This document shows positions 32,819 to 45,152 of a DNA stretch of 64,000 bases, in pieces. The notes beneath the pieces are model-generated. The model had not been told where the DNA came from. It saw nothing but the letters and a program-made list of their open reading frames with translations, and searched no databases. The stretch covers positions 124,001-188,000 of the forward strand of contig MARA01000025.1 in NCBI GenBank assembly GCA_001792895.1, written 5' to 3'. The stretch's first letter is position 1; every line of letters starts with the position of its first letter. This stretch comes from Lentinus brumalis (lineage: Eukaryota > Basidiomycota > Agaricomycetes > Polyporales > Polyporaceae). A program made the translations under genes and the position numbers.

Positions 32819-34373
32819 GGCGGCGGGAAGCAAGTCGCGACGCGATCGTTGCTCGCTCATCGTCGGCGATGTTGACAACAAGCTATTTGCGTCCTGCATG
32901 ACGTCATTTTTGATTAGCAGACCTTGAAAGGACTGCCAGAGACCAGTTGTTTACATGACGAACACATACCTGAGCGTGAGGATCGAGGGCTGAAGTTGCA
33001 GTCGATACCAAGTCCACCCTCAGGTATGAAGGAACCGCAACAACCTTCGGTGCATGGTGTCATATTAAAGTGATCTGCAGAATGGTGTGCAATATGTCAC
33101 GTACATCAGCGAATTGTTCTCAATCATCCGTACAACATGTCAAGACATGGACGTGCTTACCGCAGCGTACTGCAAGTGCGCGACTTGCAGCAAAGCTCTG
33201 CCTTCTGTCGTGTTCTCGGAGTCTTCATGGTGTAGCTGTGCTCACGATCCCTATGCGCCTCGACACGCATGATGCTGTAAGGAGCGTCGCAGAGGATGCG
33301 CGTAATGTCCTTGGCGGACGCGTGTTACCATTACTGCACGATGTGAAGAGTGTCCGGACTCCCACTGGCACCTCAAGGCCTCATCCATCGCTTTAGGAAC
33401 ATCCGCCCTCTGAGTTCGGACTCCTCGTGGTGCTGTGACAGTCGGGTATATGCACACTCACATGAGTCAAGAGAAAGACACACACAGGCAGACGAGCCGC
33501 AAATGAGGTCGCAAGTCAGCGAGAGGTTCAAGAAGGTTCAAGAGCAAGGTCTTGGCGCTTCGTTCCAGTCCTGTTGCGTGACGCGACGCGACGCGTCGGC
33601 ACGTGAAGACCGTCACAGCCTGCCAGCAAGTCACGCAAATGCTGCGCCCGCGCGCCAAACCATCCTTCGTATTCCTTCCCCCATCCTGCAGAAATGCAAA
33701 GGAGACCAGACGTCTGCCGAAGGATGCTCTTCAAAACGCTGTACTATATACCACGAGTCATCGATTTGTGTGGATTTTCGCGCATATCGTCACATTGCAA
33801 TTTGCAACTCGTTCCCCGCGTCGCAGAAACGCCATCCTCGGTGCCAGTACATCGTGAGTATCCAGAGTCCTCCCGAGTCCCGGTTCTAACGATCTAGTAT
33901 GTCACAGAATAACCTCCTGTACTAAGTCGGTGCATCTCGCCCTTGCAATTTCGCCAGTGATGTCGAGCGCAGGATCAAGTACTTAGTGCCGCCTGGTATA
34001 TCCACCTGACATGCACGTCCAGCAGTGCATATCCCCTCTTCTTCCTGCGAATGACCCATGCTGCGTTGTGTAGGAGGTGCATATCGGTCCTATACTGGCT
34101 ATTTGAGTGCTTCGGGCGTCCTATCCATCCAGTAAACATCCTTCCTATCTCTCTCACCTGACTTCAGCTGATCGTGATTCAGGAATCAAGGCTTCGGTAG
34201 TTTGCGCCGAATCCTCGTGGGATGAACGAACGCACGGGCGCACGCGGCATCTGACCAAGCCACGTCCCGCGCCCGTGCCAGGGGTGCCAACGCTCTTCAG
34301 CACTTACTCATAGGTGTTCGACGATCCAACAGAGCATCAGCGAGGCCTTCCCCCAGCTACGCGAACCATCTCG
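32819..34373. other. Intergenic, gene-poor, no gene seen
   Basis: The stretch holds the promoter of the C2 gene (left) and of the first hydrolase (right). An ACGCGACGCGACGCGT-type repeat lies at 33581-33596. The plus-strand frame 33350-33889 has no protein character. Confidence 0.4.
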
Positions 34374-35705
34374 ATGCCTACCGCCCCAGTGAACCAAGAC
34401 GGCGCCGTCCTCTACTACGAAGAGAGCGGTGTTCCGAACGGATCCACAGACTACGTCACCATTGTCTTGATCCATGGGACGTGCTTTCACAGCGGTACGC
34501 CGGGGTAGTGGCAAGCTCGCTCCTTGCTGCTGCTCGCTGACTTGACGTGCGCTACAGGCGTATATAGGCGCATGATCCCCTACGCCGCCGACCACAACCT
34601 GCGGCTGGTTCTGCTCAATCTGCGCGGATACCCGGGATCTACCCCTTACTCCACGAGCGAACTCGACCTCCTCGAAGGCAGCGCAATCTCGCATGATGAC
34701 GCAGGGTCCCCACAGGACATGGCGTTGCAAGCCCGCGGGATGGAAGTCGCAGAGTTCCTGCGTTGGTTCATCAAGACGGAGAACATCCGCGCCATCCGCG
34801 AGGATCCCGGACGCGGGAAGCTCGTGGGCGGACTGTCGGTATTGTCGTGGTCTGGGGGAACGCTGCCACCTTCGCGATGTTCGCGCACGCCGACAGGCTC
34901 CCTGAGGAGACAAAGTCGCTGTTCAACACCTACCTCCGCAGCTTCATCATGTACGGTGAGTCTGTCCGCTGCGATGTCGATGGCATGTTCACCCCAGACG
35001 TACTGCATGTAGATCCTAGCAGCACCGCAGTAGGGAGTCCGCCCCCTCCGGGATTGAAGACCGTCAACGTGGATCGCTCTGCCACATTCGAAGAGCAGGC
35101 CATGCAATTCGGTCTCCAGGTCGGATCCTTCTACCCGCCCTTCACGGTCTCAGACAACCTCGACGCGGCAAGGTCGCACCCACCTCGCCTCGCCCTCCAA
35201 GACTACGGGGAGCCCTTCGATCCGAAGTACGCCCCGTCCGTCACTCCGCCCAAGATGACCGCGGAGGAGTTCAAGAGCATGACGCACCCGCCCATCATGG
35301 AGCGCCTCCAGCACGCGAACTGGGCTGCCGCCCTGCAAGCGGCGCACGCGAAGAACGTGTACCGCACGCTGTGCGACTGCACGTCCGACGACGGGAGCGG
35401 GATGCGCAAGAAGGTGCTGCCGGCGGTGAGGATGCACGTCGTGTGGTGCGACATGACGTGCGGCGAGGCCGCGTGGGCGGTCGCTGTGCTCAAGCGGCAT
35501 TCTTTAGACCATGCGCAGTCCCCGGCCGCGCGGGTGGTGGAGTTCCATCCGGTGTTGGAGGCTGCGAATCATTTTGTGAGTGTTTCGCCACGCGCTGTTG
35601 GTTCTCTTCGGACAGCGCGATGCGGAGTCGAAATGCTGACCTTCCTCGCAGGTGCAGTGGGAGGAGCCAGAGCGGTTTGTCAAGGTCCTCGCAGGGATCG
35701 TCTGA
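34374..35705 (+). CDS. Alpha/beta hydrolase, tandem copy 1
   Basis: Exons 34374-34494, 34558-34955, 35013-35575 and 35652-35705, about 378 aa. Features of the fold: an oxyanion-loop motif VLIHGTCFHS, RGYPGSTPY, a nucleophile-elbow-like LSWSGG, and a C-terminal EAANHF His followed by QWEEPERFVKVLAGIV. It pairs with copy 2 downstream: same four exons, same phases. The frame breaks at the GGGGG run 34854-34858. One more G would read SWSGGNAATFAMFAHAD, matching SWSAGNCQTMGLLAYAD in copy 2. No signal peptide is seen, so it is probably cytosolic. The substrate is unknown; such proteins are often annotated only as alpha/beta hydrolases. Confidence 0.82.
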
Positions 35706-35957
35706 ACTTTGATATCACTACGTGATGTTCTGCTGCACCATTGAAGAGGCAATCATGTTAACACTAGCACACCTAAACGGCCCGAAGACTTGCGACGCGT
35801 GTGCTCAGATTCACATCGTTGAGACTAAACTCAGTCCAGGGTTCACTGACCGGCGGCCGATTCAGAGCGAGAAGGTTGGGCGTATCCCTGATCCGAAGAA
35901 GGCCGCAGCATATAGAAACAAACTCGACAGCTGGTCACTCCCATCACGCCCGAAGCC

Positions 35958-37258
35958 ATGCCCGTAGCTCCAGTTGACGACCGCGGTACCGTCCTATACT
36001 ATGAAGATACGGGACCTCCTCCCGGTTCGACGGCGTACACGACCCTCGTGCTTGTACATGGCGCTGGCTTTCATGGCGGTGAGCTCTAGACGTACTTCAC
36101 GGTCCCGAAAGAAAGTGCTCACTCACAGCTGCGCAAGCTTCGTTCAGGCGCATGATCCCGTTCGCTGCCGAGCACAACCTGCGGTTCATCACGCCTAACC
36201 TGCGCGACTATCCGGGCTCTACACCGTATACGCAGCAAGAGCTCGATGATCTGAGCAGTCCAGGTCGCGAGCAGCAGGAGAGGGCGTTGCGTGCTCGGGC
36301 GTTGGAGTTTGCCACCTTCTTGCAGTGGTTGATCCAAACAGGAGACATCGCCCCGATCCGGAGCACTCCAGAGAAAGGACGAGACACAGGAGGGATATCC
36401 CTCTTGTCGTGGTCTGCTGGCAATTGTCAAACGATGGGACTACTCGCGTATGCGGATCAGCTACCGAAGGAGACGCGGAAGCTGCTCTGTGCATACTTAC
36501 GTAGCTACGTGTTGTACGGTGAGTCTCCGAGCGATCTCCTCTCTTCTAACAAGGCGGTTCATAGACGTCATAATGACCTGCGCAGAGCCTAGCCTGGCCT
36601 CCACAGGAGGAGCGGTCCCTGCCGGCCTTCAAGTCATAAAGGCCACGCGAGAGCCGCGGATGTCTCTGGACGACCTCAACAGGGCCTTCAGCCTCTCCGT
36701 CTCGGCTTACTACCCACCCTTCACCTTTCCTCAGTCCATCGATCCCCTCCCGAGCTACCATTCTCCTCGCCTCGCTCTCCCGGAGGAGTTGGACCATGTC
36801 GACCATAGGCTCACGCCTACCACATCGCGTATGACACCTGCAGAACTTCGGGAGACGGTGCTGGTGGAGGTCATCGACACAAACGGTTCGCAGAACCTGC
36901 TCAGGAAGCTGAACCCAGCAATCTACAAGGCGAACATGGAACATGCGCTCTTCGATCGGCGCTTCGCCATCGGAGACGTACTCGAGGAGGTGTGGCCTGC
37001 GCTCCGCGTCCACGTCGTCTGGTGCGATATGAGTGTGGGAGACTGCGTCTGGGCTTCCGTGCTCCTGCATCACAGACACGCTGCAGTGGACCCAGAGTGG
37101 CGGAGGCCGATGACAGTGCACAAGCTCGCGGGTGCAAATCATTTCGTAAGTGCAGCGCGTCGGACCCTGAGATGGGATGAGGTCACTCACGTCCATCGCT
37201 ACAGGTGCATTGGGAGGAGCCTGAGCGGTTCGTGAAGACGTTGGCAGGGATCATATGA
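35958..37258 (+). CDS. Alpha/beta hydrolase, tandem copy 2
   Basis: Exons 35958-36078, 36129-36518, 36586-37145 and 37205-37258 give 374 aa in one intact frame. Motifs in order: VLYYEDTG, the oxyanion loop LVLVHGAGFHG, RDYPGSTPY, the presumed nucleophile Ser in LLSWSAGN, a variable cap region (about residues 170-290), VWCDMSVGDCVW, and the presumed catalytic His in AGANHF. The end HWEEPERFVKTLAGII closely matches copy 1. The genes are 252 bp apart and head-to-tail, so this is a local tandem duplication with clear divergence in the cap. Function unknown. Confidence 0.88.
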
Positions 37259-37962
37259 GACGAAAGATCCGCGTCCATGACCGTCCGAAATGGTGGCGCC
37301 GCTACGTGCACCGCCAGAAGGTCGAACACTGGATCCTTTGTCGTCGATACACCGGCGGAACGGCGACTAGTTTCGTATGGTGAATCTTGCCCAGCCTTAT
37401 CGGGGCTTGGGAGCTCCGCACTGCACCCATGGCCGCTGTGGGCGCCTGCGCGAGCCCTAACCCTGTGGTGTCAAGAACGGTATGTTTTGACCAGCCCGCC
37501 CACGGAAGACAAGACAGAGTAAGAAGGCGCGACCCACAAGCGGACACATCGGATGCATCGATGCGCGCCGGTGGTTGATACGAGCGCCGTGTCGGGGCAC
37601 TGCGGACGGGCGTGCAAGCAGGTGAGCCCAGGACGACCATTCCGGCATCCTTCGCGAGGATGAGCATTCCCACTGACGCGCTTCTCCATTCTGCGGTTCC
37701 TGTGCCGGATGCCTGTCGTGCCCTCGCCTCGTCGTGCTTTGTCTCCGGCGGAAACAGGCCTACAATAGGCCGCCTCCTTTTTCTGCATTCTCGCAACCCC
37801 GCTCCGGCCTTCCCAGCCACAGGTCGTTTTGTCACACTGCATTCCCTCTTCGTACGCGTCCATTCGTCTCCCGCCAGACCTGCGCGCGCACATAAATACA
37901 CAATGCGGATCCCCGCCCCCGCGCGGCGCGTTCTCTTCCACTAACCATCTCGACCGGGGAGC
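37259..37962. other. Intergenic upstream of the F-box gene
   Basis: No gene seen. The pyrimidine-rich region 37800-37960 is probably the promoter and leader of the next gene. Confidence 0.4.
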
Positions 37963-39662
37963 ATGCCCTTTCCCTTCAAGCGCGCTCGCAAGCAAGAGCC
38001 CGCGGCCTTCCCTCGATCGATCCTCGATGCCGTCAAGTCGTTCTATGCAGTAGAGTAAGTTCCCTGGCCCGCCTCTTCCCCGTCGCCCCCAGTCCCGCGA
38101 CTGACCACCGATGTCCCGCCCGCCACTTTGCCCAGGAGAAGAGAACCGCAATTGAGTCAGTGCATCCCGCTATCCCCGCCGTTCTACTACTGACCACGCA
38201 CAGAGCCGCCAAAGCACGAGCGCAGGTCGACCGGGCACCCGCAAGGTCGCGGCCCCCATGCATCCCAACATGCAGCGCGACAGGCAATTCGTCGTCCGCG
38301 CCGTATTACAGAGCTCCCGAACGAAGTCCTCGCACACATCTTCGTTCTTGGCGCCGAGGAGGACGTCATGTTCCCCATAACGGTCTCTCACGTCTGCAGA
38401 GCCTGGCGATACATCGCACTGCACACGCCGATGCTCTGGAGACGCATTACGCTCGACGAAAGTCTGTCCATGTGGAGCCACAGGATGCGTCGCGCGAAAG
38501 CATGTACGCTCGACATCCGACTGTGTCCCCGCAGCGCGATGTCCCACCTCGCCTACTATAACCACGTCCAGCTATGCATGCACCTCGTCGTCCCGCAGAT
38601 ACACCGGTGGCGCTCACTAGAAGTCCGCTTCACAGGTTACGCACCGTTCCTCTGGAACGCTGCGCTGTCTGCCTGCTGTGGCCATTCGCCATCGATCGAA
38701 GCCCCAGCCCTTCGCGAGCTCACGCTCATATACCCGGAAAACGAAGATACGAAGGAGTTCGCGCTCTTCAACGGTTTCGCGCCTCGCTTACGTCGAGCTA
38801 CGTTGCAGGGAATCCGTCTCGCCTGGCTGCCGCCACTCTTCCAGAACCTCACGTATCTGGACTACACCCACCACGGGTTCACGCGAGGCGCGCAAGCCGC
38901 GTCAGAGGTGCTGTACATGTTGCAGGTCTCTGTCGGGCTGGAGGAGCTTCGGCTAGCGTTCCCTTGGAAGGGCGACACCGCGTCGCGCTATGCCCTTTCT
39001 GCGTCCTTCTCGCGAGCAGTGCACCTCCCGCGTCTCCGCAAACTTGCTCTGTATATCGACGGCCCCGATGTCCCTCCAGCGTTGACGTACACGCTCCCCA
39101 CCTCTCACTTCCGATGCTACGCTCGCTCTACCTGATGTCGCCCCACACATCGAGGTACATGCACCAGACCGATACCTTCCCGCACCTCCGGAACATCCTC
39201 AAGTCGTTTCCACGGCTGCCTGCGATCAGCCACCTGCATGTGGCGTATGCCTGGCTGGACGAGCGGTTCCTCGCTTCGCTGCTCGCGATTCTGCCACACC
39301 CCGGCTCGCCACACCTCACGCTCACGCTGGAAGGACCACAGGCGTCGCATGCGTTCCTCTGCAACGCACTGCGTCACGTAGGCCGACGCCTCCGTGCCCT
39401 TGCGCTCATCCGGTGCGACAAGCTCACGGCCGAAGCCGTCGTGGACGTGCTCAACCGGCTGAGCGGTGCGCCCTTGCAGAGCGTTCCTGGCGTTGTCCCC
39501 GCCGTCTCTGCTCTCTACGTCCGCGAGTGCAGAGAGATCGACTGGCGCTCGCTGCAGTGGCTGGTAACATTGGGGATCGGCCTGAAGGTCTGGGAAGGCG
39601 GGCGGGAGGTCGACATGAGGTACGCCCGGGCGAGGAAGAAGGCGCGCTTCGGCCCCCGATGA
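37963..39662 (+). CDS. F-box/LRR-like protein with apparent frameshift
   Basis: Proposed exons: 37963-38054, a 17-nt micro-exon 38139-38155, and 38204-39662. A basic start (MPFPFKRARKQEP) leads to an F-box (RRITELPNEVLAHIFVLG, then VSHVCRAWRYIALHTPMLWRRI) and leucine-rich repeats such as LRELTLIYP, LEELRLAFP, LRKLALYI and LRALALIRCDKL. The frame is open to the CCCC run at 39096-39099 and continues in another frame with PHLSLPMLRSLYLMS. One missing C accounts for this exactly. The micro-exon is the least certain part; translation could instead begin later. The role is probably SCF substrate recognition, target unknown. Confidence 0.75.
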
Positions 39663-40140
39663 CTTGTGCTCGAGGTTCCCTTCCGTGTTCTGTGTGCTAT
39701 CGTGCTGGCGATTTCTTCCCTTCTTCCGTTGATTTCTACGCTCTGTGACAGGTCTGCGATACGCCTGCACCACGACTGGATCATGACATGACACGACACG
39801 ACACGACACCGGACACTGACTCCGCGTACCCGTACAGATAAGTACAGACACGGATCGCAATACGCTTCTGTCTGTTCAGTCTCTCCACGCTACCCTATTA
39901 GTCGCCGCTACTGTCGTACCATCTGACTTGCATTGTACAACACTCGTACACTGTACTCCTAGTACTACACTGACCATCACTACCCGTCGCAATTCCCTCC
40001 TCTCTTCGAACACAGCACATACAGCTAGCGTAATCCTAATTTATCCTATGCCTATCCTACTGTTCGAGGCTGAGCGGTCTGTATATATAGCCTGTATTTG
40101 CCTGTGTATCACTTACGATCTCCATCTCCTACAATACATC
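39663..40140. other. Intergenic between convergent genes
   Basis: It holds the two 3' flanks. A short tandem repeat of a GACAC unit is at about 39785-39810. Confidence 0.5.
39785..39810 (+). repeat. Short pentanucleotide tandem repeat
   Basis: GACAT then GACAC units repeat about five times in tandem (GACATGACACGACACGACAC and one more unit). Confidence 0.7.
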
Positions 40141-41308
40141 CTACTTCGTAGACGGATTGACCATGCAGTAGCCGCCATCGACGGCAATCTCCTGCCCGTT
40201 GGTGTAGCACCCCGCGGGAGACGAGAGATAGATGACCGTTCCGGCGATTTCTCCAGCACTGGGGATATCGGTCAGCGAACAATAATGAAGGCACACTTGA
40301 AGAAAGTACTCACGATCCCGGCCTCCTGGCAGGCACAGGAACAAGGCCCTTCCCGACTTTGTCGACGAGTTCCGGCGTGATGTTGTTGAAAGTCATCTCC
40401 GACTCCCAAACCCCAGGGGAAATCGCATTGACGCGCACGGGCACGTTCTTGAGCGCGAGCTCTGTCGCAAGCATCTTCGAGAGATGTGATGCGGCGCCCT
40501 TCGAGCTATTGTACGCAAACTGGTGTCAATGAAAGCGGGGTGAGCACAGTGAGTGGACCGTCTAGGGCTGTAGCGGGCGACATACATGGTTCTGAGAGAG
40601 CTTGATGCTGCCGCTCACGCTCGTGATGTTGACCACAGACGAGGTGTATCCAGGGACGTCCTCGCTGCCCTTCGCGAGGAGGCCGAGGAGGGCGGTTGTG
40701 ACGAAGAATATGGAGAAGGTGTTGACGTTGTACAGCTGGGACCATCCCTCGAAGGATTCGCCCTCAAAGAGGGCACGGCCAATCGTCTCGGGAGATTGCC
40801 GCTGCGGTGCATTGGGATCTTCGAACCATGGCGAGACGGGACCGACCTGCCCCGCGCTAAGCAGACCGTCAGAGGGCGATCCACGCAGGGATGCGCCGGG
40901 TACGTACTTGTTGACCAGGATATGCAGCTTGCCTTCCTTCGAAGCAATGGTGTCGCGTGCAGCAGCAATGCTGGGACGATCGGTTACGTCCATGACGAGG
41001 CTGCAGTGTGGACCGCCGGATCAGCGATCGGGGTTCCACGAGTCACGACGTCTATCTCCGTTCCAGCTACGAAACGTGGATGGGGTTAGAACTCACGGTA
41101 TGATTGCACCCTCGCCGTTGTGCTGGCTCGAGAATGCGCTCGCAGCCTTCTCAAGCGGCTCCTTCCTCCGTCCGGTGATGTATACCTTCGCGCCGTTCGC
41201 CGCCAGGCCTTGTGCAATGCTCAGTCCGATTCCGGTGCCGCCGCCCGTCACAAGAGCAATTCGCCCCTTGAGGTCGAAGACTTTGTCAAGACGGAGAGAT
41301 TGGGCCAT
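40141..41308 (-). CDS. Short-chain dehydrogenase/reductase
   Basis: Exons on the minus strand: 41097-41308, 40586-41000, 40314-40519 and 40141-40258, 316 aa. Classical SDR features: the nucleotide-binding TGGGTGIG after IALV, GRR at the end of the second strand (favouring NADP), VMDVTD, VNITSVSGS with the catalytic Ser, YNSSK with catalytic Tyr and Lys, VRVNAISPGVWESEM, and a C-terminal GQEIAVDGGYCM. The usual NNAG motif is replaced by NKYVPGASL, and about 35 extra residues follow it. Similar proteins are often annotated as RhlG-type ketoacyl reductases; the substrate is not known. It is transcribed divergently from the flavoprotein gene at 41878. Confidence 0.92.
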
Positions 41309-41877
41309 GGTAGTCGAGAGCAGTCAAGGGTCGGTAGTGCGGCGTGCCCTGCGGCAGGATTGACGGCTGGTTTTGAAGACGGGGCCTCCGGACCGTCAGG
41401 TGAGCAGATCAACATGGCGTGGATTGCCCGGTACGTATACAACTCCATGATCAACAAATTACCACCGAAATGTGAATTATATCCTCCTGCATTGGCAGCG
41501 CGAAAGCCGACAGTAGTCCCGACGAGTCCAGAGCAGGGGCGAGTAGGGGGAGATCGTGGTCGGAGTGCAACGATGTTAGCTCCCGTCGGTTAAACACCCA
41601 CTGACGCCCAGCCCCTTGTCTTCCTACCACATCTCGGGATCCTTTGCGCCCCCTCATGAATCGCGTACACATCTCGCTCGATGCTCGACATGACACCGAG
41701 AATGAAGCAGTAAGATATAGTTTCGGACGACCCCATCGGCCGACCGTGACCATCCTGATGAGTTAACACTGATTCCAGCGAGTGTTCTCATGACTCGCCT
41801 CAGATTGGCATCCTTTATCATCTCGTCCCGAACGAACGCACTCAATACCGTAACCTCGCAGCTCGCTTCTCACCGCC
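41309..41877. other. Shared divergent promoter region of SDR and flavoprotein genes
   Basis: 569 bp between two start codons pointing away from each other. No gene seen inside. Confidence 0.55.
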
Positions 41878-43502
41878 ATGTCCGCCGATGCTCTGAACTG
41901 GGACTGTATCGTCGTTGGCTCAGGCCACGCGGGAAGCTGCGCCGCACTAACAGCACGCGACTCGGGCTGCCAACGCGTCCTCATCGTCGAGAAGTCTCCT
42001 CCCGAATGGGTCGGAGGCAACGGATACTTCACCGCAGGTGCCCATCGCACCGTTCATGGCGGCCTCCATGACCTCCTCCCCATCGTCACGAACGTTGCTC
42101 CCGAAGCAGCCGCGAACATCGACTTGGCGCCGTACACCGCCGACGAGTTCACGCGCGATATCATGCGACTTGGGGATAGCCGTTCTCATCCCGATGTCGT
42201 CAAGGCCCTCGTGGACGGTTCGCGCGATGCTGTCCAATGGCTCGCGGAGCGGGTCAACGTGCCCTTCATTCTGGCCTTCCATCGGCAGGCGTACCTTGTC
42301 AACGGACGACAAGCCTTCTGGGGCGGCCTCGCCCTATCTGTCGAAGATGGTGGGAAGGGACTCATCGCAGCGGATCGTGCTGCTCTCGATGCCGCCGGGG
42401 TGGAGACGTGGTTCGACACGGCTGCTGTTGAGCTCGTGGCCGACGGAGATACAGTCGTGGGCTTACAGGTGTCTAGAGATGGGGAGTCTATCACCCTCCG
42501 CAGCGCTGCCGTTGTTCTCGCGTGCGGAGGATTTGAGGCCAGCAGGGACCTTCGGTCACAATACTTGGGGCCGGACTGGGGACGTGCGAAGGTAACGTAG
42601 CGAGATAGGCAACCCCAAGCACGGATCTTGTCCATCTGACTATTGCGGTGACGGCACAGGTACGCGGGACACCGTACAACACTGGAGACGGTCTCGCACT
42701 CGCGCAGCGCGTCGGCGCGCGGTTGACGGGGGACTTCGCTGGTTGTCATTCGACCTGTTGGGATGCAAATGCTCCCGATGACCGAGGTGACCGCGTCCTC
42801 AGCAACCAGTTCACAAAGTCCGGATACCCGCTCGGCCTCATGCTGAACGCCAAGGGGGAGCGCTTCGTGGATGAGGGCGAGGACTTCCGCAACTACACGT
42901 ACGCGAAGTTCGGGCGTGCGATCATCCCGCAGCCGGGCGGTTTCGCGTTCCAGGTGTGGGACAGCGCGACCATCCCGTGGTTGCGCAAGGAGGAGTACGC
43001 GGACGACGTCGTGGAGAAGATATGGGGTGATACCGTCGAGGACCTGGCTTACAACCTTGTCGAGAAGGGACTCCAGGACAAGGACGCGTTCGTCCAGACC
43101 ATCACGGAATACAACGAAGCGGCAAGGGCATTTCAAGCAGAGCAACCGGAGGCGAAGTGGGATCCAGCAGTGAAGGATGGCGTGTCGACGCAGTCCAGCC
43201 ACCTCCATCTTGCCTTGCCAAAGTCAAATTGGGCGCTCCCGGTCGAGAAGCCTCCCTTCCTGGCCGTCAAGGTGACTTGCGGAATAACGTTCACGTTCGG
43301 GGGCCTCGCAATTGACCCAGAGACCGCTGGAGTCGTCTCGAAAGCCACGGGAAAGCCCATCCCGGGGCTGTTCTGTACGGGCGAGCTGGTTGGGGGACTG
43401 TTCTACCGGAACTACCCCGGCGGGAGCGGGCTCACGGGCGGGACCGTCTTTGGAAGGAAGGCTGGGCGGGAGGCGGCCAAGCTGTCGGGGGCGGCTCGGT
43501 GA
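41878..43502 (+). CDS. FAD-dependent oxidoreductase, TcuA/CobZ or fumarate reductase type
   Basis: Exons 41878-42591 and 42660-43502, 518 aa. The N-terminal FAD motif is GSGHAGSCAALTARDSG with the Glu of IVEK ending the second strand, followed by GGNGYFTAG. A second FAD-contact region is VLACGGFEAS. The C-terminal part has YNTGDGL, a GCHST segment, GITFTFGGLAID and the final FCTGELVGGLFYRNYPGG and SGLTGGTVFGR, as in tricarballylate dehydrogenase and fumarate-reductase-like flavoproteins. No signal peptide or heme site is seen, so it is probably a soluble dehydrogenase. The neighbouring SDR may act on the same metabolite (inference from the divergent arrangement). Confidence 0.9.
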
Positions 43503-44036
43503 GCCAGTGCCAGTCGGATGTCTCGTCCTAGTCAATGGTCAGCAGTTGGTGCTGGGAACGTGGAAGGTTGGTCGTAGATCGGAAACTTTGGATCGCACTC
43601 ATCCTCGCTATTCACATCAAAGTTGAACTACACAGTTGGCTGCAATGCTTAAACCGTCAGGACGTACTGCGATGCATTGCAAGTTGTCATAACCGGAAAA
43701 CTGACCGCCACCGCAAGTTGTGACATGCCGTAGGTCTGGTCTGTCTGTCGGATGTCAGTCGTCGCTGCTCGCATTTACAAATAGATGCTGCGAAGGACCA
43801 GGCTACAAGCTTCAGTAGATGGCAAGCTCCGGACGTGGATCCGTCTTGTTGTCATTCTCCACAATGCGGCTAAGACAGCGACGCAGCGTGCTTATACTCC
43901 AGCGTATATCAGGCAGAAGCGACATATCTCTTTGCGGACTTCGCGGTCGGAACATGTCCAAGTAAGTTGGCTTTGCCGCTTGGACCTCATATCACTCCAT
44001 TCCAAACAATTCCTTATAACGCACGCGTACACTAAG
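43503..44036. other. Intergenic upstream of F-box-like gene
   Basis: No separate gene. The downstream frame is open back to 43785, so a longer N-terminus cannot be excluded, but that part lacks domain character. Confidence 0.4.
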
Positions 44037-45152
44037 ATGTGGCGTTTCATGCCTTCACTCGTCTCACACCTCCTGCCTCTTGAGCTCATCCACAGCATCG
44101 TCTTCGAAGCTTGGGTCACCATCGAGAGTAGCCAGGAATGGAGATCGCGCTGGGACTTCTTCCGTGATGTCTCGATGGTGTCGAAGACCTGGCGCAGCGT
44201 CATGACCGATGTGGCGCTCCGCCTGGTGACCATCGGGACACGCAGGGACTTCGAGGCATACAAAAGGATCATCAGGCAGGAGTTCGGGGTCGACCCGAAT
44301 TTCACAGACGTCGAGCGCGTTCATCCATCCGCAGACAAGTACTTTGAGCGCTCGGACCTCCACATTACGCTCACCGACTGGGCCAGCACCATCAATGTCT
44401 TCGCATTCAGCTGCGACTACACACGCATACCGCACTACATCCCGAAAGCCCGCTTCATCGATGTCACCATCCGGGAGCTTCCAACGAACGACCGCCACAC
44501 CCTCCCGTTCCGCCCGCTCTTCCAGTGTCTCTCGCAGTATCGCGCCACACGGCGTATGTCCCTCCGCTGGACCTATACCCACATCAATCGCTTCATCGTC
44601 CCCACAGACAGAGTCCGTGGCGTGACGTACCTCCGCCTCGTCGAGTACCCCAGGTGCAACTGCCACAACTTCCGCATCGTTTTACCCGGTACTGGGCCCG
44701 AGGCTGGCCCGAACGCGGGCCCGCCGCTGTACTTCCCAGCGGGCTCGCATCGACTGGACTGCTTCTCGCACTACCTCCCGACTCTCTTCCCCGACTTGCG
44801 CCATCTACATCTGGAGACACCGTACCTCCTGAAGCGCCTCAAATTGCCTCCCAGTGTAGCGCTGCTAACGCTCGAGGCACCGCCAGTCCACTACCTCCCG
44901 AGCGTGGGGTATTACAGTTCGCTCATGGGTTGGAATATCATTTCCGCGGTCTCAGCTGGGCTTCTCCGGAGGACAGACAACGACGCGCCTAGAAAGCGGA
45001 TCGTGGTGAATTGCGGACCAGACGAACCTGTGGGATGGCCGCAAGCCGTCTCTGCCTGCGAGGCCCGCGACATTGACCTCGAGTCCCGCCATGTGTACAA
45101 AGTCCAACATTCTGAACCACTGCCGAGAGCGACGAGGCGAGACTGGGCATGA
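44037..45152 (+). CDS. F-box-like protein (degenerate F-box)
   Basis: A single exon of 371 aa from MWRFMPS. The start region, LPLELIHSIVFEAW then VSMVSKTWRSVM, is a weak F-box. The rest has short leucine-rich strands (VTYLRLVEYP, LRHLHLETPYLL, VALLTLEAPP) and a Gly/Pro-rich loop (PGTGPEAGPNAGPP, about residues 220-235). Upstream in-frame ATGs exist at 43785 and elsewhere; 44037 is chosen as it directly precedes the F-box-like helix. Comparable genes are common, fast-evolving accessory families in this group. The substrate is unknown. Confidence 0.7.
   Translation: MWRFMPSLVSHLLPLELIHSIVFEAWVTIESSQEWRSRWDFFRDVSMVSKTWRSVMTDVALRLVTIGTRRDFEAYKRIIRQEFGVDPNFTDVERVHPSADKYFERSDLHITLTDWASTINVFAFSCDYTRIPHYIPKARFIDVTIRELPTNDRHTLPFRPLFQCLSQYRATRRMSLRWTYTHINRFIVPTDRVRGVTYLRLVEYPRCNCHNFRIVLPGTGPEAGPNAGPPLYFPAGSHRLDCFSHYLPTLFPDLRHLHLETPYLLKRLKLPPSVALLTLEAPPVHYLPSVGYYSSLMGWNIISAVSAGLLRRTDNDAPRKRIVVNCGPDEPVGWPQAVSACEARDIDLESRHVYKVQHSEPLPRATRRDWA

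Noticed and set aside
33581..33596. MCB-type promoter element
   Set aside because: The ACGCG repeat resembles that before SMC6, but no gene start lies within several hundred bases.
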